Source: Bog-473 sp963711065
GTDB lineage: Bacteria; Actinomycetota; Acidimicrobiia; Acidimicrobiales; RAAP-2
DNA: 64,000 nucleotides
NCBI GenBank assembly: GCA_963711065.1
Contig: CAVQCO010000004.1
Coordinates: 1 to 64,000, forward strand
Direction: 5' to 3'
Part shown: positions 1 through 8,173 of the stretch, in pieces
Position numbering within the stretch: the stretch's first letter is position 1
How the letters are laid out: every line of letters begins with the position of its first letter
Notes under the pieces: generated by a model
What the model was told of the DNA's origin: nothing
The model's input: only the letters and a program-made list of their open reading frames with translations
Database searches by the model: none
Translations under genes and position numbers: made by a program

Positions 1-2011
1 ACTCCTCCACCAGCTGGGAGAGGTCGAGCACGCGCACGTCGTCCTGCTTGTCGTTGGCGCGCACGGCGTCGTCGAGCATGATCATGCAGTAGGGGCAGGC
101 CGTGGAGACGACGTCGGCGCCGGTGCCGAGCGCCTCGTCGGTGCGCTCCATGTTGACCCGCTTGCCGATGTTCTCCTCCAGCCACATGCGCGCCCCGCCG
201 GCGCCGCAGCAGAAGCCCCGCTCCTTGCAGCGCCGCATCTCGATCTGCTCGACGCCGGGGATGGCGCTGAGCACCGTGCGGGGCTCCTGAATGACCCGGT
301 TGTGCCGGCCCAGGTAGCAGGGGTCGTGGTAGGTGACCTTCCCCGAGTAGCCCGAGCCCGGGCGTGAGCTTGCCCGACCGCACGAGGTGCTCGAGCAGCT
401 GGGCGTGGTGGATCACCTCGTAGTTGCCGCCGAGCGCCGGGTACTCGTTCTTGATCGTGTTGAAGCAGTGCGGGCAGCTGGCGATGATCTTCTTCGCCCC
501 CACCTCGTCGAGGGTGGCGATGTTCATCTTGGTCTGCTCCTGGTAGAGGTACTCGTTGCCCAGGCGGCGCACCGGGTCGCCGGTGCAGGACTCCTTGGGG
601 CCGAGGATCCCGAAGGTGACGCCGGCGCGGTGCAGCATGCGCGCCGTGGCCTGCACGCCCTTGCGGGCCCGCTCGTCGAGTGCGCCGGCGCAGCCGACCC
701 AGTAGAGGTACTCGATGTCGTCGGGGATCGTGCCCGTGATGACCGGGATCTCGAAGTCGAGGCTCTGGGTCCACTCGGTGCGCTTGCCCTGGCCGAGGCC
801 CCAGGGGTCGCCCTGGTTCTCGACGTTGCGCAGCATGAGCCCGGCCTCGGAGGGGAACTCGGACTCCATGAGCACCTGGTAGCGCCGCATGTCGACGATG
901 GCGTCGATGTGCTCGATGTCGACCGGGCACTCGTTGACGCACGCCCCGCAGGTGGTGCAGGCCCACAGCACGTCGGGGTCGATGACGTTGGGTACCAGGC
1001 GGTCTGCTCGCCCTCGCCGCCGAGCAGCGGCGTGGCCGAGGCGAACATGTTGTCGCGCAGGTTCATGATCAGCAGCTTGGGTGACAGGGGCTTGTCGGTG
1101 GTCCAGGCCGGGCAGGCGGACTGGCAGCGCCCGCACTCGGTGCAGGTGGCGAAGTCGAGCATCTGCTTCCAGGTGAAGTGGCCGATCTCGCCGACGCCGA
1201 ACACGGTGTCCTCGTCGACGTTCTCCATGTCCATGTCCGGCGTGCTGTAGAGGGCGCCCAACGCCCGGGGACGACGTGAGAAGGCCACGTTGATGGGGGC
1301 GAAGAAGATGTGCAGGTGCTTCGAGTAGGCGACGAAGACGATGAAGCCCGAGATGATCGCCACGTTGAGGATGAGGAAGACGGTGGCAAGCACCGCGTTG
1401 GTGCCCGCCCCGAGCGGGGCCAGGAGCTTGGCCACGCCGTGGGAGGCGAAGGCGCCCCAGCCGTAGGGGAACTGGGTCGGGTCGGTGTTGATCTGCGCTC
1501 CCCGGTAGAGCAGCAGGGTGATCATGACGCCGGCGATCATGGCGAGGACGAGCCAGGCTGCACCCGTGTGCGAGCCGTAGAAGCGGGACTTGCGCTCGAG
1601 CCGCTCGGCGCGTTCTTGATGCGGATGACGGCGAACACGATCGAGCGCGACCAGCACGGCGCAGGCGAAGAAGTCCTCGATGAAGCCGACCCAGTTCCAG
1701 GTCCCGATGAGCGGGATGTGGAAGTCGGTGTCGAAGAGGTCCCCGTAGGCCTCGATGATCGTGAGCAGCAGGATGGTGAAGCCCCACATGGTGAAGAAGT
1801 GGGCCAGGCCCGGGACGGTCCACTGCAGGAGCTTGCGCTGGCCGGCCACCTCCGTGACCTCGGCCTCCGCCTTGGGCACGATGCTGCCCCGGGTCCGGTT
1901 GGGGTCCTTCTTGCCGGAGCGGATGAGCTTGGACAGCCAGTGGAAGCGGTGAGCGGCGATCCCGAAACCGACAATGGTCACGCCAATGCCCAAGATGATT
2001 CTGACCGGCAC
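1..2011 (-). CDS. etfD: EtfD-type membrane iron-sulfur oxidoreductase (3' end cut by window; four indels)
   Basis: A multi-pass membrane domain (GQRKLLQW...HFFTMWGF) is followed by a cysteine-rich ferredoxin motif (CTECGRCQSACP, then CTTCGACVNECP after a shift) and HdrD-like CCG segments (ASCPHCFNTIKNEYP, TYHDPCYLGRHN). This order matches mycobacterial EtfD (Rv0338c family), which passes electrons from electron-transfer flavoprotein to menaquinone during fatty-acid oxidation; that role is taken from the family. The start is GTG at 2011, with GAGGAG five bases before it. Reading conserved sequence through needs single-base corrections near 1642 and 1608 (mutually compensating), 995 and 360. 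The protein runs off the window after LDLSQLVEE. Sequencing error is more likely than decay, because conserved residues persist on both sides of every shift. Confidence 0.8.
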
Positions 2012-2387
2012 GAATGCTCCTCGCCTTCGGTTACTTCTGAGTATCTTCGAACAGGGGAGGTGGCGGAGTGCGAGCGCCACCTGGGATTTCAGTGCGGCCC
2101 AGAGGATAGTGGGGCAGCCCCCGAGAGGGCCTAGTTGGAGCCGATTTCCGGTTGCTCGCCAACATCGGCGACGCCCGATGGTCGGCCCCTGGGCAGGCCA
2201 CCTCGAAACCCAGCGGGTGAGGTCCGGAGGCCCTCACCGGCGGTCCCTTCAACCCACATTTCAAAGGATCGTTCCACAGCGTGCAACACGCTTCGCGTGC
2301 CACACCGGCGTCACTTTCTCGGCCATTTGGCGGTTTTCGGTGAGAGCGAATTCGCGTTTACCCAGCGTGTAGTGTGTGCGCGTTCTC
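2012..2387. other. Intergenic region between etfD-like gene and tRNA-Gly
   Basis: About 375 bases without a convincing gene. It must hold the promoter of the leftward etfD-like gene; the only signal I can point to is its ribosome binding site at about 2017-2022. A 90-codon minus-strand frame at 2031-2303 has no ribosome binding site, an odd Pro/Cys/Arg composition and no recognisable domain, and was not called. Confidence 0.5.
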
Positions 2388-2458
2388 GCGGGCGTAGTTC
2401 AGAGGCAGAACATCAGCTTCCCAAGCTGAGAACGCGGGTTCGATTCCCGTCGCCCGCT
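2388..2458 (+). tRNA. tRNA-Gly (anticodon CCC)
   Basis: The cloverleaf folds fully by eye. Acceptor GCGGGCG pairs with CGCCCGC at 2451-2457, discriminator T2458. The D arm is GTTC/GAAC. The anticodon stem TCAGC/GCTGA at 2413-2429 carries loop TTCCCAA with anticodon CCC at 2420-2422, reading GGG glycine codons. The T arm is GCGGG/CCCGT around TTCGATT. CCA is not encoded. An integrase gene follows 173 bases downstream on the same strand, and a 12-base copy of the anticodon arm recurs at 8030, so this gene is the likely attachment site of the adjoining element; the tRNA itself is intact. Confidence 0.95.
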
Positions 2459-2523
2459 CTCGACGAACCTCCAGGCCAGGGACACAGCATCGCAGTGTCT
2501 CCCTGTCGCGTCCGCGGCATCGT

Positions 2524-2617
2524 CGTGCCATTTCGTGCCATTCGAGAGCTATGTGAGGCTCCATCGCGCCTTGACCTCATTGAACGTACAAAGGGCGCGT
2601 GCCATTGCCGTGCCATT
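2524..2617. repeat. Four direct copies of CGTGCCATT (putative integrase arm-type sites)
   Basis: Exact 9-mers start at 2524, 2534, 2598 and 2609. They form two tandem pairs with 10- and 11-base periods, about one helical turn, so each pair presents sites on one DNA face. They lie between the tRNA end and the integrase start, where tyrosine integrases of actinobacterial elements bind with their N-terminal domain. Function is inferred from position and spacing. Confidence 0.6.
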
Positions 2618-2631
2618 GGCCATCGTGGGTC

Positions 2632-3777
2632 ATGCCCAAACCACGCACAGGAACCATGACCTCATGTGGTTCGGATCGATGGCGCCTTCAGGTCGCCGTT
2701 GACCCGGACCTCGTCACCGGCGAGCGTCGTCGTTTGTCTCGTACGGTTCGCGGCACGCGGTCCGAGGCCAAGGAAGCCCTGCAACGCATGGTCGTCGAAG
2801 CGGGGGCAGGCCTATATGGCGGCGGACGGGCCACCGTCGGAGATCTGTTGGATCAGTTCATCACATCGGCGACGCTCGGACCTGCTACCCGTGAGGACTG
2901 GCGGTGCGTCATCGACCGTCACCTGAAGCCCTCGCTTGGATGCGTTCCGTTGTGGAAACTCACGGCTCGCGATTGTGACCAGCTGTACGCCCGTATGGCT
3001 GTTGCGGGCCTCGGTCCGTCAAGGATCCGCTGCGCCCATGTGGTACTACACCGAGCTGTCGCCCAAGCCGTGCGCTGGGGATGGCTGGCCCGCAACCCGG
3101 TCTCATCCGCGACACGGCCATCTGTTCCCAGGGTGGCAATCTCCCCGCCCAGTATCGGCGAGGTTCGGGCTGCACTCGAGGCGGCTCGCAGGGCTGACCC
3201 GGCATTGTGCTGCTGGCTGCAGGTTGCCGTCGCCACGGGGGCCCGACGAGGCGAAATCTGCGCGCTGCGCTGGTGCGACATCGACCTCACTGAGCGGATC
3301 GTCCGGATCGAGCGCTCCGTCTGCGCGACGGCGAGCGCCGGGGTGGTGATCAAGTCAACCAAGACCGGCCGCTCCCGAGTGGTGTCGCTCACCACTCAAG
3401 CGGCCGAGGCCCTTTCCGAACGCAGGGCCACCTCCATTCAAAGCGCCGTGGAGGCCGGGCGTGGCTTCGAGGAGTCCGCGCTGATCTTCGCCAGCGATCG
3501 GGACGGTCGACTCCCATGGCGACCCGAGATGGTCACCCAGCGTTGGGGACGGCTGCGTTCCGGCATCGGATTGTCGCACGTGCGTCTCCATGATCTCCGC
3601 CATTTCGTGGCCACCGAGCTGCTGACCGGCGGAATGGACCTGCGCACGGTCGCGAACCGGTTGGGCCACGCTCGCACCTCCACGACGCTCGATATCTATT
3701 GGGCCTGGGTGCCGGCCCGCGACAGGGACGCCGCCGACCACCTCGGTGCCCTCCTCGCGTCCGATCCGACGCCCTGA
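2632..3777 (+). CDS. int: Tyrosine recombinase / integrase
   Basis: A 381-residue phage-type integrase. The N-terminal part (about 15-75) resembles an arm-binding domain, residues about 65-155 a core-binding SAM-like domain, and the rest is catalytic. The catalytic residues are all visible: R205 in TGARRGE, H320 and R323 in HDLRH, H346 in LGHARTS and nucleophile Y356 in TTLDIY, so it looks active. I chose ATG 2632 because the upstream in-frame residues overlap the arm-type repeats. It would join the attachment site within tRNA-Gly to the site at 8030. No excisionase gene is recognisable nearby. Confidence 0.93.
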   Translation: MPKPRTGTMTSCGSDRWRLQVAVDPDLVTGERRRLSRTVRGTRSEAKEALQRMVVEAGAGLYGGGRATVGDLLDQFITSATLGPATREDWRCVIDRHLKPSLGCVPLWKLTARDCDQLYARMAVAGLGPSRIRCAHVVLHRAVAQAVRWGWLARNPVSSATRPSVPRVAISPPSIGEVRAALEAARRADPALCCWLQVAVATGARRGEICALRWCDIDLTERIVRIERSVCATASAGVVIKSTKTGRSRVVSLTTQAAEALSERRATSIQSAVEAGRGFEESALIFASDRDGRLPWRPEMVTQRWGRLRSGIGLSHVRLHDLRHFVATELLTGGMDLRTVANRLGHARTSTTLDIYWAWVPARDRDAADHLGALLASDPTP

Positions 3778-3892
3778 TCAAAGCTCGGCATGGACACCGG
3801 AGCTCGGTTCGGTGGGCCGGCTTCGGCACGTGGCAGCCAAGCCATCACCCAGCGGGGACACTGTCGACGAGGAACGGTGGCGCACTCGGTGC

Positions 3893-6715
3893 TCAGAGAA
3901 TCCCGAGCAGCCGACGTAGACGATCGGGGTGCTGTGCGACCAGCTCGGGATCGGTATCGGGGTCGACGTGGGAGCCGTACTCACCCAGAAGTCGATCGAG
4001 AGCCTCGCGTCCGACCGGGTCGGCCGCCGCCTGGCGGGGCGTACGCCCTCCAAGTGCAGGGATCTCCTCGTCGCACCAGATCCGTTCCCGCTCCGCGATG
4101 AACGTGCGAAGGGCCTCCTTGACGGCAGGATCCTCTATGGACATCGGCGGCTGGCGGGGACCCGGAGGCGCAATCGACGGGTCGAAGTCGCGGCGGTCGT
4201 CGGAGACCACGGTGATCCCATCGATCTCGGCCAGCAGCACATCGAGCACGCGCTCCACTCGAGGCTCGCTCAAGGTCTCGACGGTGATCAAGCCCCCCTG
4301 GAGTTCGATTGTGGCGCGGAGGATCGACTCTCCGTTTCCCAGCTCATGACTTGCGGTCCACTGTCCCTCGCCGTTCGGATCGTAGAAGCGGTCGAGGACC
4401 TCCCTGGCGACGTCAGGGTCACCGGTCTCGAGCGCGACCTTGCAGACGCGCATGTCCTCGCCCTCCCGCGTGGACAGCCGCGGCGGTCGACTCTTCACCG
4501 CCAGCCACTCGAGTATCTGAGTCTCGTCCCGCCTATCGAGCAGATCGAGGAGGTCCTTCTCTTCCCCGGTCGCGACAGCGAAGATCCCGCCGATGAATTG
4601 GTGCGTCTCGCCATCGGGCACCGCCCGAGCGCACAGGACCTGACCGATGCGCGCCTGGCGGCTGAAGGTTCGCTCGCGCACCTCGGACAGCTCGGCACTG
4701 CGAAGATCCCGCACCGTCATCGAGTTCCCGGGTTTGGTCTCGACGACTTCGTAGAGCGTCCGGTCGACGAACGTCCAAGCACGAGCGAGTATGGCCTCGT
4801 CGTCGGGAAGCAAGGCGCCCCGCTCTTCGATGAAGCGATCGAACCAGCCGCCTTCGTGGAGCGCCACGTCCATGGTCATCGGATCCGCGAACGCCCAGTC
4901 GACCGCCTCCTCGGAGTCGTCCCCGTCAGCTCTCACGACGGCCAGCTGGTAGACGTGCTCGGGTGCTACGCCGCCACGCCGCTCGAGGTAGGCCACGGCC
5001 TTTCGGCAGAGCCACCCCACCCGGTCGGGGAGCTCGAATTTCTCGGGCTGGCCCAGGTGACAGTGCTTGAACTTGCGCCCCGACCCGCACCAGCACACCT
5101 CGTTGCGCCCGAGGCGGACCGTCGCCTGTTCGGCAAAGGGCACCACCTCGCGAAGGTCGTCGCTGTCAGCCTCGCTCACACCCAGGCTCCGCCAGAGCCG
5201 TACAGCGCCCCGCGCGTCGCCCCGATCGGAGAGGTACCAGGCCAGCCGGTCGACCGCTGGGAGGAACTCGGGGTCGGCCCTCACCGCCAACTCGAGGTGG
5301 GCCAGTCCCGCAAGGGGGTCACAACGACGCTCGCTGATCACAGCCATCAGCCACCGGGCCGGAGCACCGTCGCGCGGACGCCGGGAGGCGTCGAGGAGGT
5401 CTGCGGCAAAGCGAGAGACCTCATCCAACTGGTCCACGTCGTCATCGAGGTCGAGGAGCAGATCGGTGACGACCGAGAGGATCCGCTGATCTCGGAGAGC
5501 CACCAGTGCAGGGTGGAGGGCGGCGGCCTCGCGTTCGGATGCTTCGAATGCCTCGAGCACATCGGCCGCCTTCCCGCGTCGACCCTCGTCGAGGCGTTCG
5601 AAAATCGCGTGCAGATGCGCCAGCGTCTTGGCCGCTCGCCATACCGAATCGTCGTGGGCGAACTCGATTCCACGCTGCTCGAGCCCGGCGTGGGTCAGGA
5701 GTTCGGAGAACGGGACGGTTGGCGTTGCGAGGATCCCGGGGTTCTCGAGGAGCATGCCCACGACGATCTCGTCTGCACCGACCGGAAGCCACGGCTCGTC
5801 CACCACGCGGTCGTAAGCCGCTCGTGCGGCGTCCATCACGGCACCCCCGGGCGGTTCGGACTCCGCTACCGCCGAGACCGACAAGGTGTTCCCGTCGAGC
5901 CGAAAGGCGAGCAACGTCTCGGTGTCGAAATCTTCCAGCCAGCCGTCGGGACCGAACATGGCGCCGTCGCCGTTGGGGTAGCTCGCGAGCTCGACCTCGC
6001 CTCCCGACTCGAGCTGCAGTCGATCGGCCTGGTGCAAGAGGGCAGCCAGATCGGCGCCGGCATGGACGCAGTTTTCGCCGCGCTCGGAGTCGGTGAGCCG
6101 ATGGGTGAGCACGGCCCCGTCGAGGATGGTCGGGACGTGTACCACCAGGTCGGGCGGGATCATCATGAATGACGGGTCGTGGTCGAGCACGGCATCGACA
6201 GCCTCGTCCACCCAATGCTCGAGATACTCGCTGTCGCCTTCGCTTGCCGAGAACCGAGCTAAGACCGCTGTCACGAGCTCTTCGCTGGATACGGCCCGAC
6301 GATCACCAAGCAAGGACAGCAGCACGACGATGACCTCGCGAAGGGGAGGCAACGGCAGACGCTCGAGCTGGCGACGGTACTCCGTGTGGTCGACGGCGCC
6401 ACCAGAGCCCAACCGGTTCACGAATGTGGAGTTCGCCGCCAAGAACAGATTGGCCATCACGAAGCTCGGCGTCAACCCAGCATCGAGCAATCGGATGGCG
6501 GTCTGCCAGACCTCGGGTGGATCATCTGCGGCGATCTGATCGGCGATCGACTGGTGTTGGAGAACGATGAGCGCACTCGCCGGCGAGCCGTCGTCGACGA
6601 CTGGTCGGTCGGCGAAGACGCGCTCTCTGACGAGCCGGTGGCGCACTTCCTGGTCGTCTGGATCCAGGTCTGGAGGAAGTTCGCCGAAGAGGAAAGCGAT
6701 CTTGCGGGCGTCCAT
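3893..6715 (-). CDS. Large SEC-C motif protein (940 aa), unknown function
   Basis: A zinc-binding SEC-C motif (CWCGSGRKFKHCH, residues about 541-553) sits in the middle of a long acidic soluble protein. Residues about 50-110 resemble the helical DUF1841-type segment often seen with SEC-C, residues about 455-515 look like TPR helices, and the C-terminus carries the pattern PALGGRTPRQAA that often ends SEC-C proteins. There is no signal peptide or membrane segment. The start ATG 6715 lies six bases after a possible -10 (TAGGCT, minus strand), suggesting a leaderless transcript. SEC-C motifs occur in SecA and in many uncharacterised proteins; no enzymatic domain is visible. It is the main cargo of the element and divergent from the toxin-antitoxin pair. 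Confidence 0.8.
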   Translation of the reverse strand: MDARKIAFLFGELPPDLDPDDQEVRHRLVRERVFADRPVVDDGSPASALIVLQHQSIADQIAADDPPEVWQTAIRLLDAGLTPSFVMANLFLAANSTFVNRLGSGGAVDHTEYRRQLERLPLPPLREVIVVLLSLLGDRRAVSSEELVTAVLARFSASEGDSEYLEHWVDEAVDAVLDHDPSFMMIPPDLVVHVPTILDGAVLTHRLTDSERGENCVHAGADLAALLHQADRLQLESGGEVELASYPNGDGAMFGPDGWLEDFDTETLLAFRLDGNTLSVSAVAESEPPGGAVMDAARAAYDRVVDEPWLPVGADEIVVGMLLENPGILATPTVPFSELLTHAGLEQRGIEFAHDDSVWRAAKTLAHLHAIFERLDEGRRGKAADVLEAFEASEREAAALHPALVALRDQRILSVVTDLLLDLDDDVDQLDEVSRFAADLLDASRRPRDGAPARWLMAVISERRCDPLAGLAHLELAVRADPEFLPAVDRLAWYLSDRGDARGAVRLWRSLGVSEADSDDLREVVPFAEQATVRLGRNEVCWCGSGRKFKHCHLGQPEKFELPDRVGWLCRKAVAYLERRGGVAPEHVYQLAVVRADGDDSEEAVDWAFADPMTMDVALHEGGWFDRFIEERGALLPDDEAILARAWTFVDRTLYEVVETKPGNSMTVRDLRSAELSEVRERTFSRQARIGQVLCARAVPDGETHQFIGGIFAVATGEEKDLLDLLDRRDETQILEWLAVKSRPPRLSTREGEDMRVCKVALETGDPDVAREVLDRFYDPNGEGQWTASHELGNGESILRATIELQGGLITVETLSEPRVERVLDVLLAEIDGITVVSDDRRDFDPSIAPPGPRQPPMSIEDPAVKEALRTFIAERERIWCDEEIPALGGRTPRQAAADPVGREALDRLLGEYGSHVDPDTDPELVAQHPDRLRRLLGIL

Positions 6716-6721
6716 CGGCGG

Positions 6722-6727
6722 AGCCTA
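6722..6727 (-). promoter_or_regulatory. Possible -10 box of the SEC-C gene (leaderless)
   Basis: TAGGCT on the minus strand ends six bases before ATG 6715, placing transcription start at or next to the start codon. No ribosome binding site is visible. The same TAnnnT arrangement recurs before several other genes in this window. Confidence 0.4.
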
Positions 6728-6857
6728 TCCATGGCCGTCAAGGACGTAGAGAACCAGCCGCGACCCCCAGCTCGATCAGCAAATCACGATTGCCCACAGT
6801 CGCGCCCTGGGGTGTGCTCGAACCCCCGCCCTTCGCGGCCGCAAGGAAATAGCATCT

Positions 6858-6867
6858 GTGTTACACT
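6858..6867 (+). promoter_or_regulatory. Promoter/operator of the toxin-antitoxin operon
   Basis: The perfect dyad GTGTTACAC (6858-6866) overlaps a -10-like TACACT (6862-6867), which ends seven bases before the antitoxin ATG at 6875, with no ribosome binding site. This fits a leaderless transcript repressed by the antitoxin binding the dyad, the usual autoregulation of such operons; binding is inferred. Confidence 0.5.
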
Positions 6868-6874
6868 GGGATAC

Positions 6875-7303
6875 ATGAGGGATGAACCTGGCTCGGTGCA
6901 GCGGTCGTTTCGGCTCTCGCCACGGACGATCGACCTCCTCGACGCGGCCGCGTCCGCTGGTGGCGAGTCTCGCAATGCCCTCGCCGACAGGCTCCTCGGC
7001 GAGGCCCTCCGCCTCCAGCGACACCCGTTGATCCGGTTCCAACTTGGCGCGGCGGGGCGTCGCCAACCGCTCGTGGTCGGCACCCGGCTCTACGTGCACC
7101 AGGTCATGTCCGCGATCCGAACCAGTCATGGCGATATCGACCAGGTTGCCGAATACCTTGGAGTCTCGCCTCGCTTGGTCCGCGCTGCGGTCGACTATTA
7201 CGCCGAGTTCAGCGGCGAGGTTGACGAGGACGCTGCGGTCGCTGAGCGCGAGGAGCAGTCCGAGTTGGATAGGTGGGAACGCCAACAACGCGCCTTGGCG
7301 TGA
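6875..7303 (+). CDS. DUF433-type (VapB45-like) antitoxin
   Basis: A 142-residue protein. Residues 1-50 (SVQRSFRLSPRTIDLLDAAA) look like a short ribbon- or helix-type DNA-binding region. Residues about 58-120 match the DUF433 pattern (PLVVGTRLYVHQVM...VSPRLVRAAVDYYAEF). DUF433 proteins are antitoxins paired with PIN-like DUF5615 toxins, as in M. tuberculosis VapBC45. The acidic C-terminus would bind the toxin. ATG 6875 is chosen because a -10-like box precedes it by seven bases. The stop overlaps the toxin GTG start by four bases (GTGA), so the two are translationally coupled. Confidence 0.8.
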   Translation: MRDEPGSVQRSFRLSPRTIDLLDAAASAGGESRNALADRLLGEALRLQRHPLIRFQLGAAGRRQPLVVGTRLYVHQVMSAIRTSHGDIDQVAEYLGVSPRLVRAAVDYYAEFSGEVDEDAAVAEREEQSELDRWERQQRALA

Positions 7304-7680
7304 AGCTGACACTGGACCACCACTACTCGCCAGCGATCGCCGCCCAACTCCGCGCGGACGGTCATGACGTGGTCGCCGCCATTGAAATGGGATGGGAAAC
7401 GGAGAGTGACGAATCGCTGTTGATCCTGTGCCAGAGCGAGCAACGAGCCCTGCTCACCAACAACGTGGCCGATTTCGTGTCGATCATTCGGCGCTGGGCC
7501 CTTGAGGGCCGATCGCATTCGGGTCTGATTTTCACCTCCGACACAAGCTTGCCCAGGGGTCGATCCACGATCGGCATGTACGTCGCACTCCTTGAAGAGT
7601 TGCTGGACTCGAATGTAAGAGGTGACGCATTTGTCGACCGCGTACATTGGCTCACGCGCTCGAGATCCTCCGAACAGTGA
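7300..7680 (+). CDS. DUF5615 PIN-like toxin (VapC45-like)
   Basis: A 126-residue protein starting with GTG 7300 inside the antitoxin stop. The DUF5615 fold shows in KLTLDHHYSPAIAAQLRADG, DESLLILCQ and LLTNNVADF. In the family these three segments hold the acidic residues of a PIN-like RNase site. Here the usual LDEN is LDHH and the usual TrDkDF is TNNVADF, so part of the acidic site is replaced, and nuclease activity could be weak or altered. It is the last cargo gene before the right end of the element, where it would promote the element's retention. Confidence 0.78.
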   Translation: MKLTLDHHYSPAIAAQLRADGHDVVAAIEMGWETESDESLLILCQSEQRALLTNNVADFVSIIRRWALEGRSHSGLIFTSDTSLPRGRSTIGMYVALLEELLDSNVRGDAFVDRVHWLTRSRSSEQ

Positions 7681-7863
7681 TTATCACGGCTCGGCATTTG
7701 ATCCTTCCGACTTACCGGCGCACCGCCGTCCGTAGACACATTCGGACCGATTTCGTGCCACACACGACGGCCCCGTCCTCAGCTTTGCGGGCCAAACGCG
7801 GTCGGAATGACGCCGCCGTCCTCAGCGACCTCGGCTGCGCACATCGGAAATTTCGCCCGGGTC

Positions 7864-7909
7864 CGTGCAACAACCGTGCAACGGGTCAATTTCGGCCTTT
7901 TCGTGCAAC
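7864..7909. repeat. Three direct copies of CGTGCAAC (putative right arm-type sites)
   Basis: Exact 8-mers start at 7864, 7875 and 7902; the first two are 11 bases apart. They differ from the left-end repeat CGTGCCATT at one position of the shared CGTGC-A core, consistent with one integrase domain binding both ends. Confidence 0.55.
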
Positions 7910-8029
7910 ACGCCACGAGAAACAGGGCGAATTGGGGCGTACTGGCGCGGACTCGATTCTCGCCCGATTCGCCCGGACACGAGGGAAAACCCCTACGTGA
8001 GCTGGGACACCAAAATTGCCTCTGAAGAC

Positions 8030-8041
8030 CTTCCCAAGCTG
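8030..8041 (+). other. Putative attR core (copy of tRNA-Gly anticodon arm)
   Basis: CTTCCCAAGCTG is identical to 2417-2428 inside tRNA-Gly and in the same orientation. It covers the anticodon and the 3' side of its stem, a common crossover region for tyrosine integrases. The following bases (TGAAGACGGGCTCG) are only loosely similar to the tRNA. Confidence 0.55.
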
Positions 8042-8173
8042 TGAAGACGGGCTCGTCGGGAGGTCGAGTCCGCCGACGGCACTGACTCCGCTTGGACCTT
8101 GAGCCAGGATGCGGCTCGTAGGTACCTTTTCGCGAACAGAACCAAGAACTCCAAAGCGCCCGTCGCACCCAGC

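Larger units (their letters stand above)
2417..8041. mobile_element. Integrated genomic element at tRNA-Gly(CCC)
   Basis: A tyrosine integrase lies just downstream of a tRNA gene. The 12-mer CTTCCCAAGCTG from the tRNA anticodon arm (2417-2428) recurs exactly at 8030-8041 in direct orientation. Short repeats flank both ends on the inner side: CGTGCCATT four times at 2524-2617 and CGTGCAAC three times at 7864-7909, the layout expected of integrase arm-type sites. Cargo is a 940-residue SEC-C protein and a toxin-antitoxin pair; no replication, packaging or conjugation gene is present, so it is a small integrative element or remnant. The right boundary is inferred from the 12-mer only; the segment 8042-10965 may be a second, tandem insertion. 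Confidence 0.65.
7681..8173. other. Non-coding right end of the integrated element
   Basis: Nearly 500 bases without a supportable gene, visibly less GC-rich than the surroundings. It holds CGTGCCA at 7754, three copies of CGTGCAAC (7864-7909) and the 12-bp attachment-core copy at 8030-8041. After the core, the sequence keeps a loose resemblance to a tRNA T-arm, as if derived from a tRNA 3' half. Confidence 0.55.

Noticed and set aside
2031..2303. Possible 90-residue minus-strand gene upstream of the etfD-like gene
   Set aside because: No ribosome binding site or -10, atypical composition, and it would overlap the etfD ribosome binding site region.
2524..2617. Short spaced repeats considered as a CRISPR remnant
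   Set aside because: Units are only 9 bases, paired at one helical turn, next to an integrase; there are no spacers of regular length and no cas genes.
8041..8090. T-arm-like sequence after the second core considered as a second tRNA
   Set aside because: No acceptor stem, D arm or complete T arm can be folded; it is at most a fragment of a tRNA-like end.
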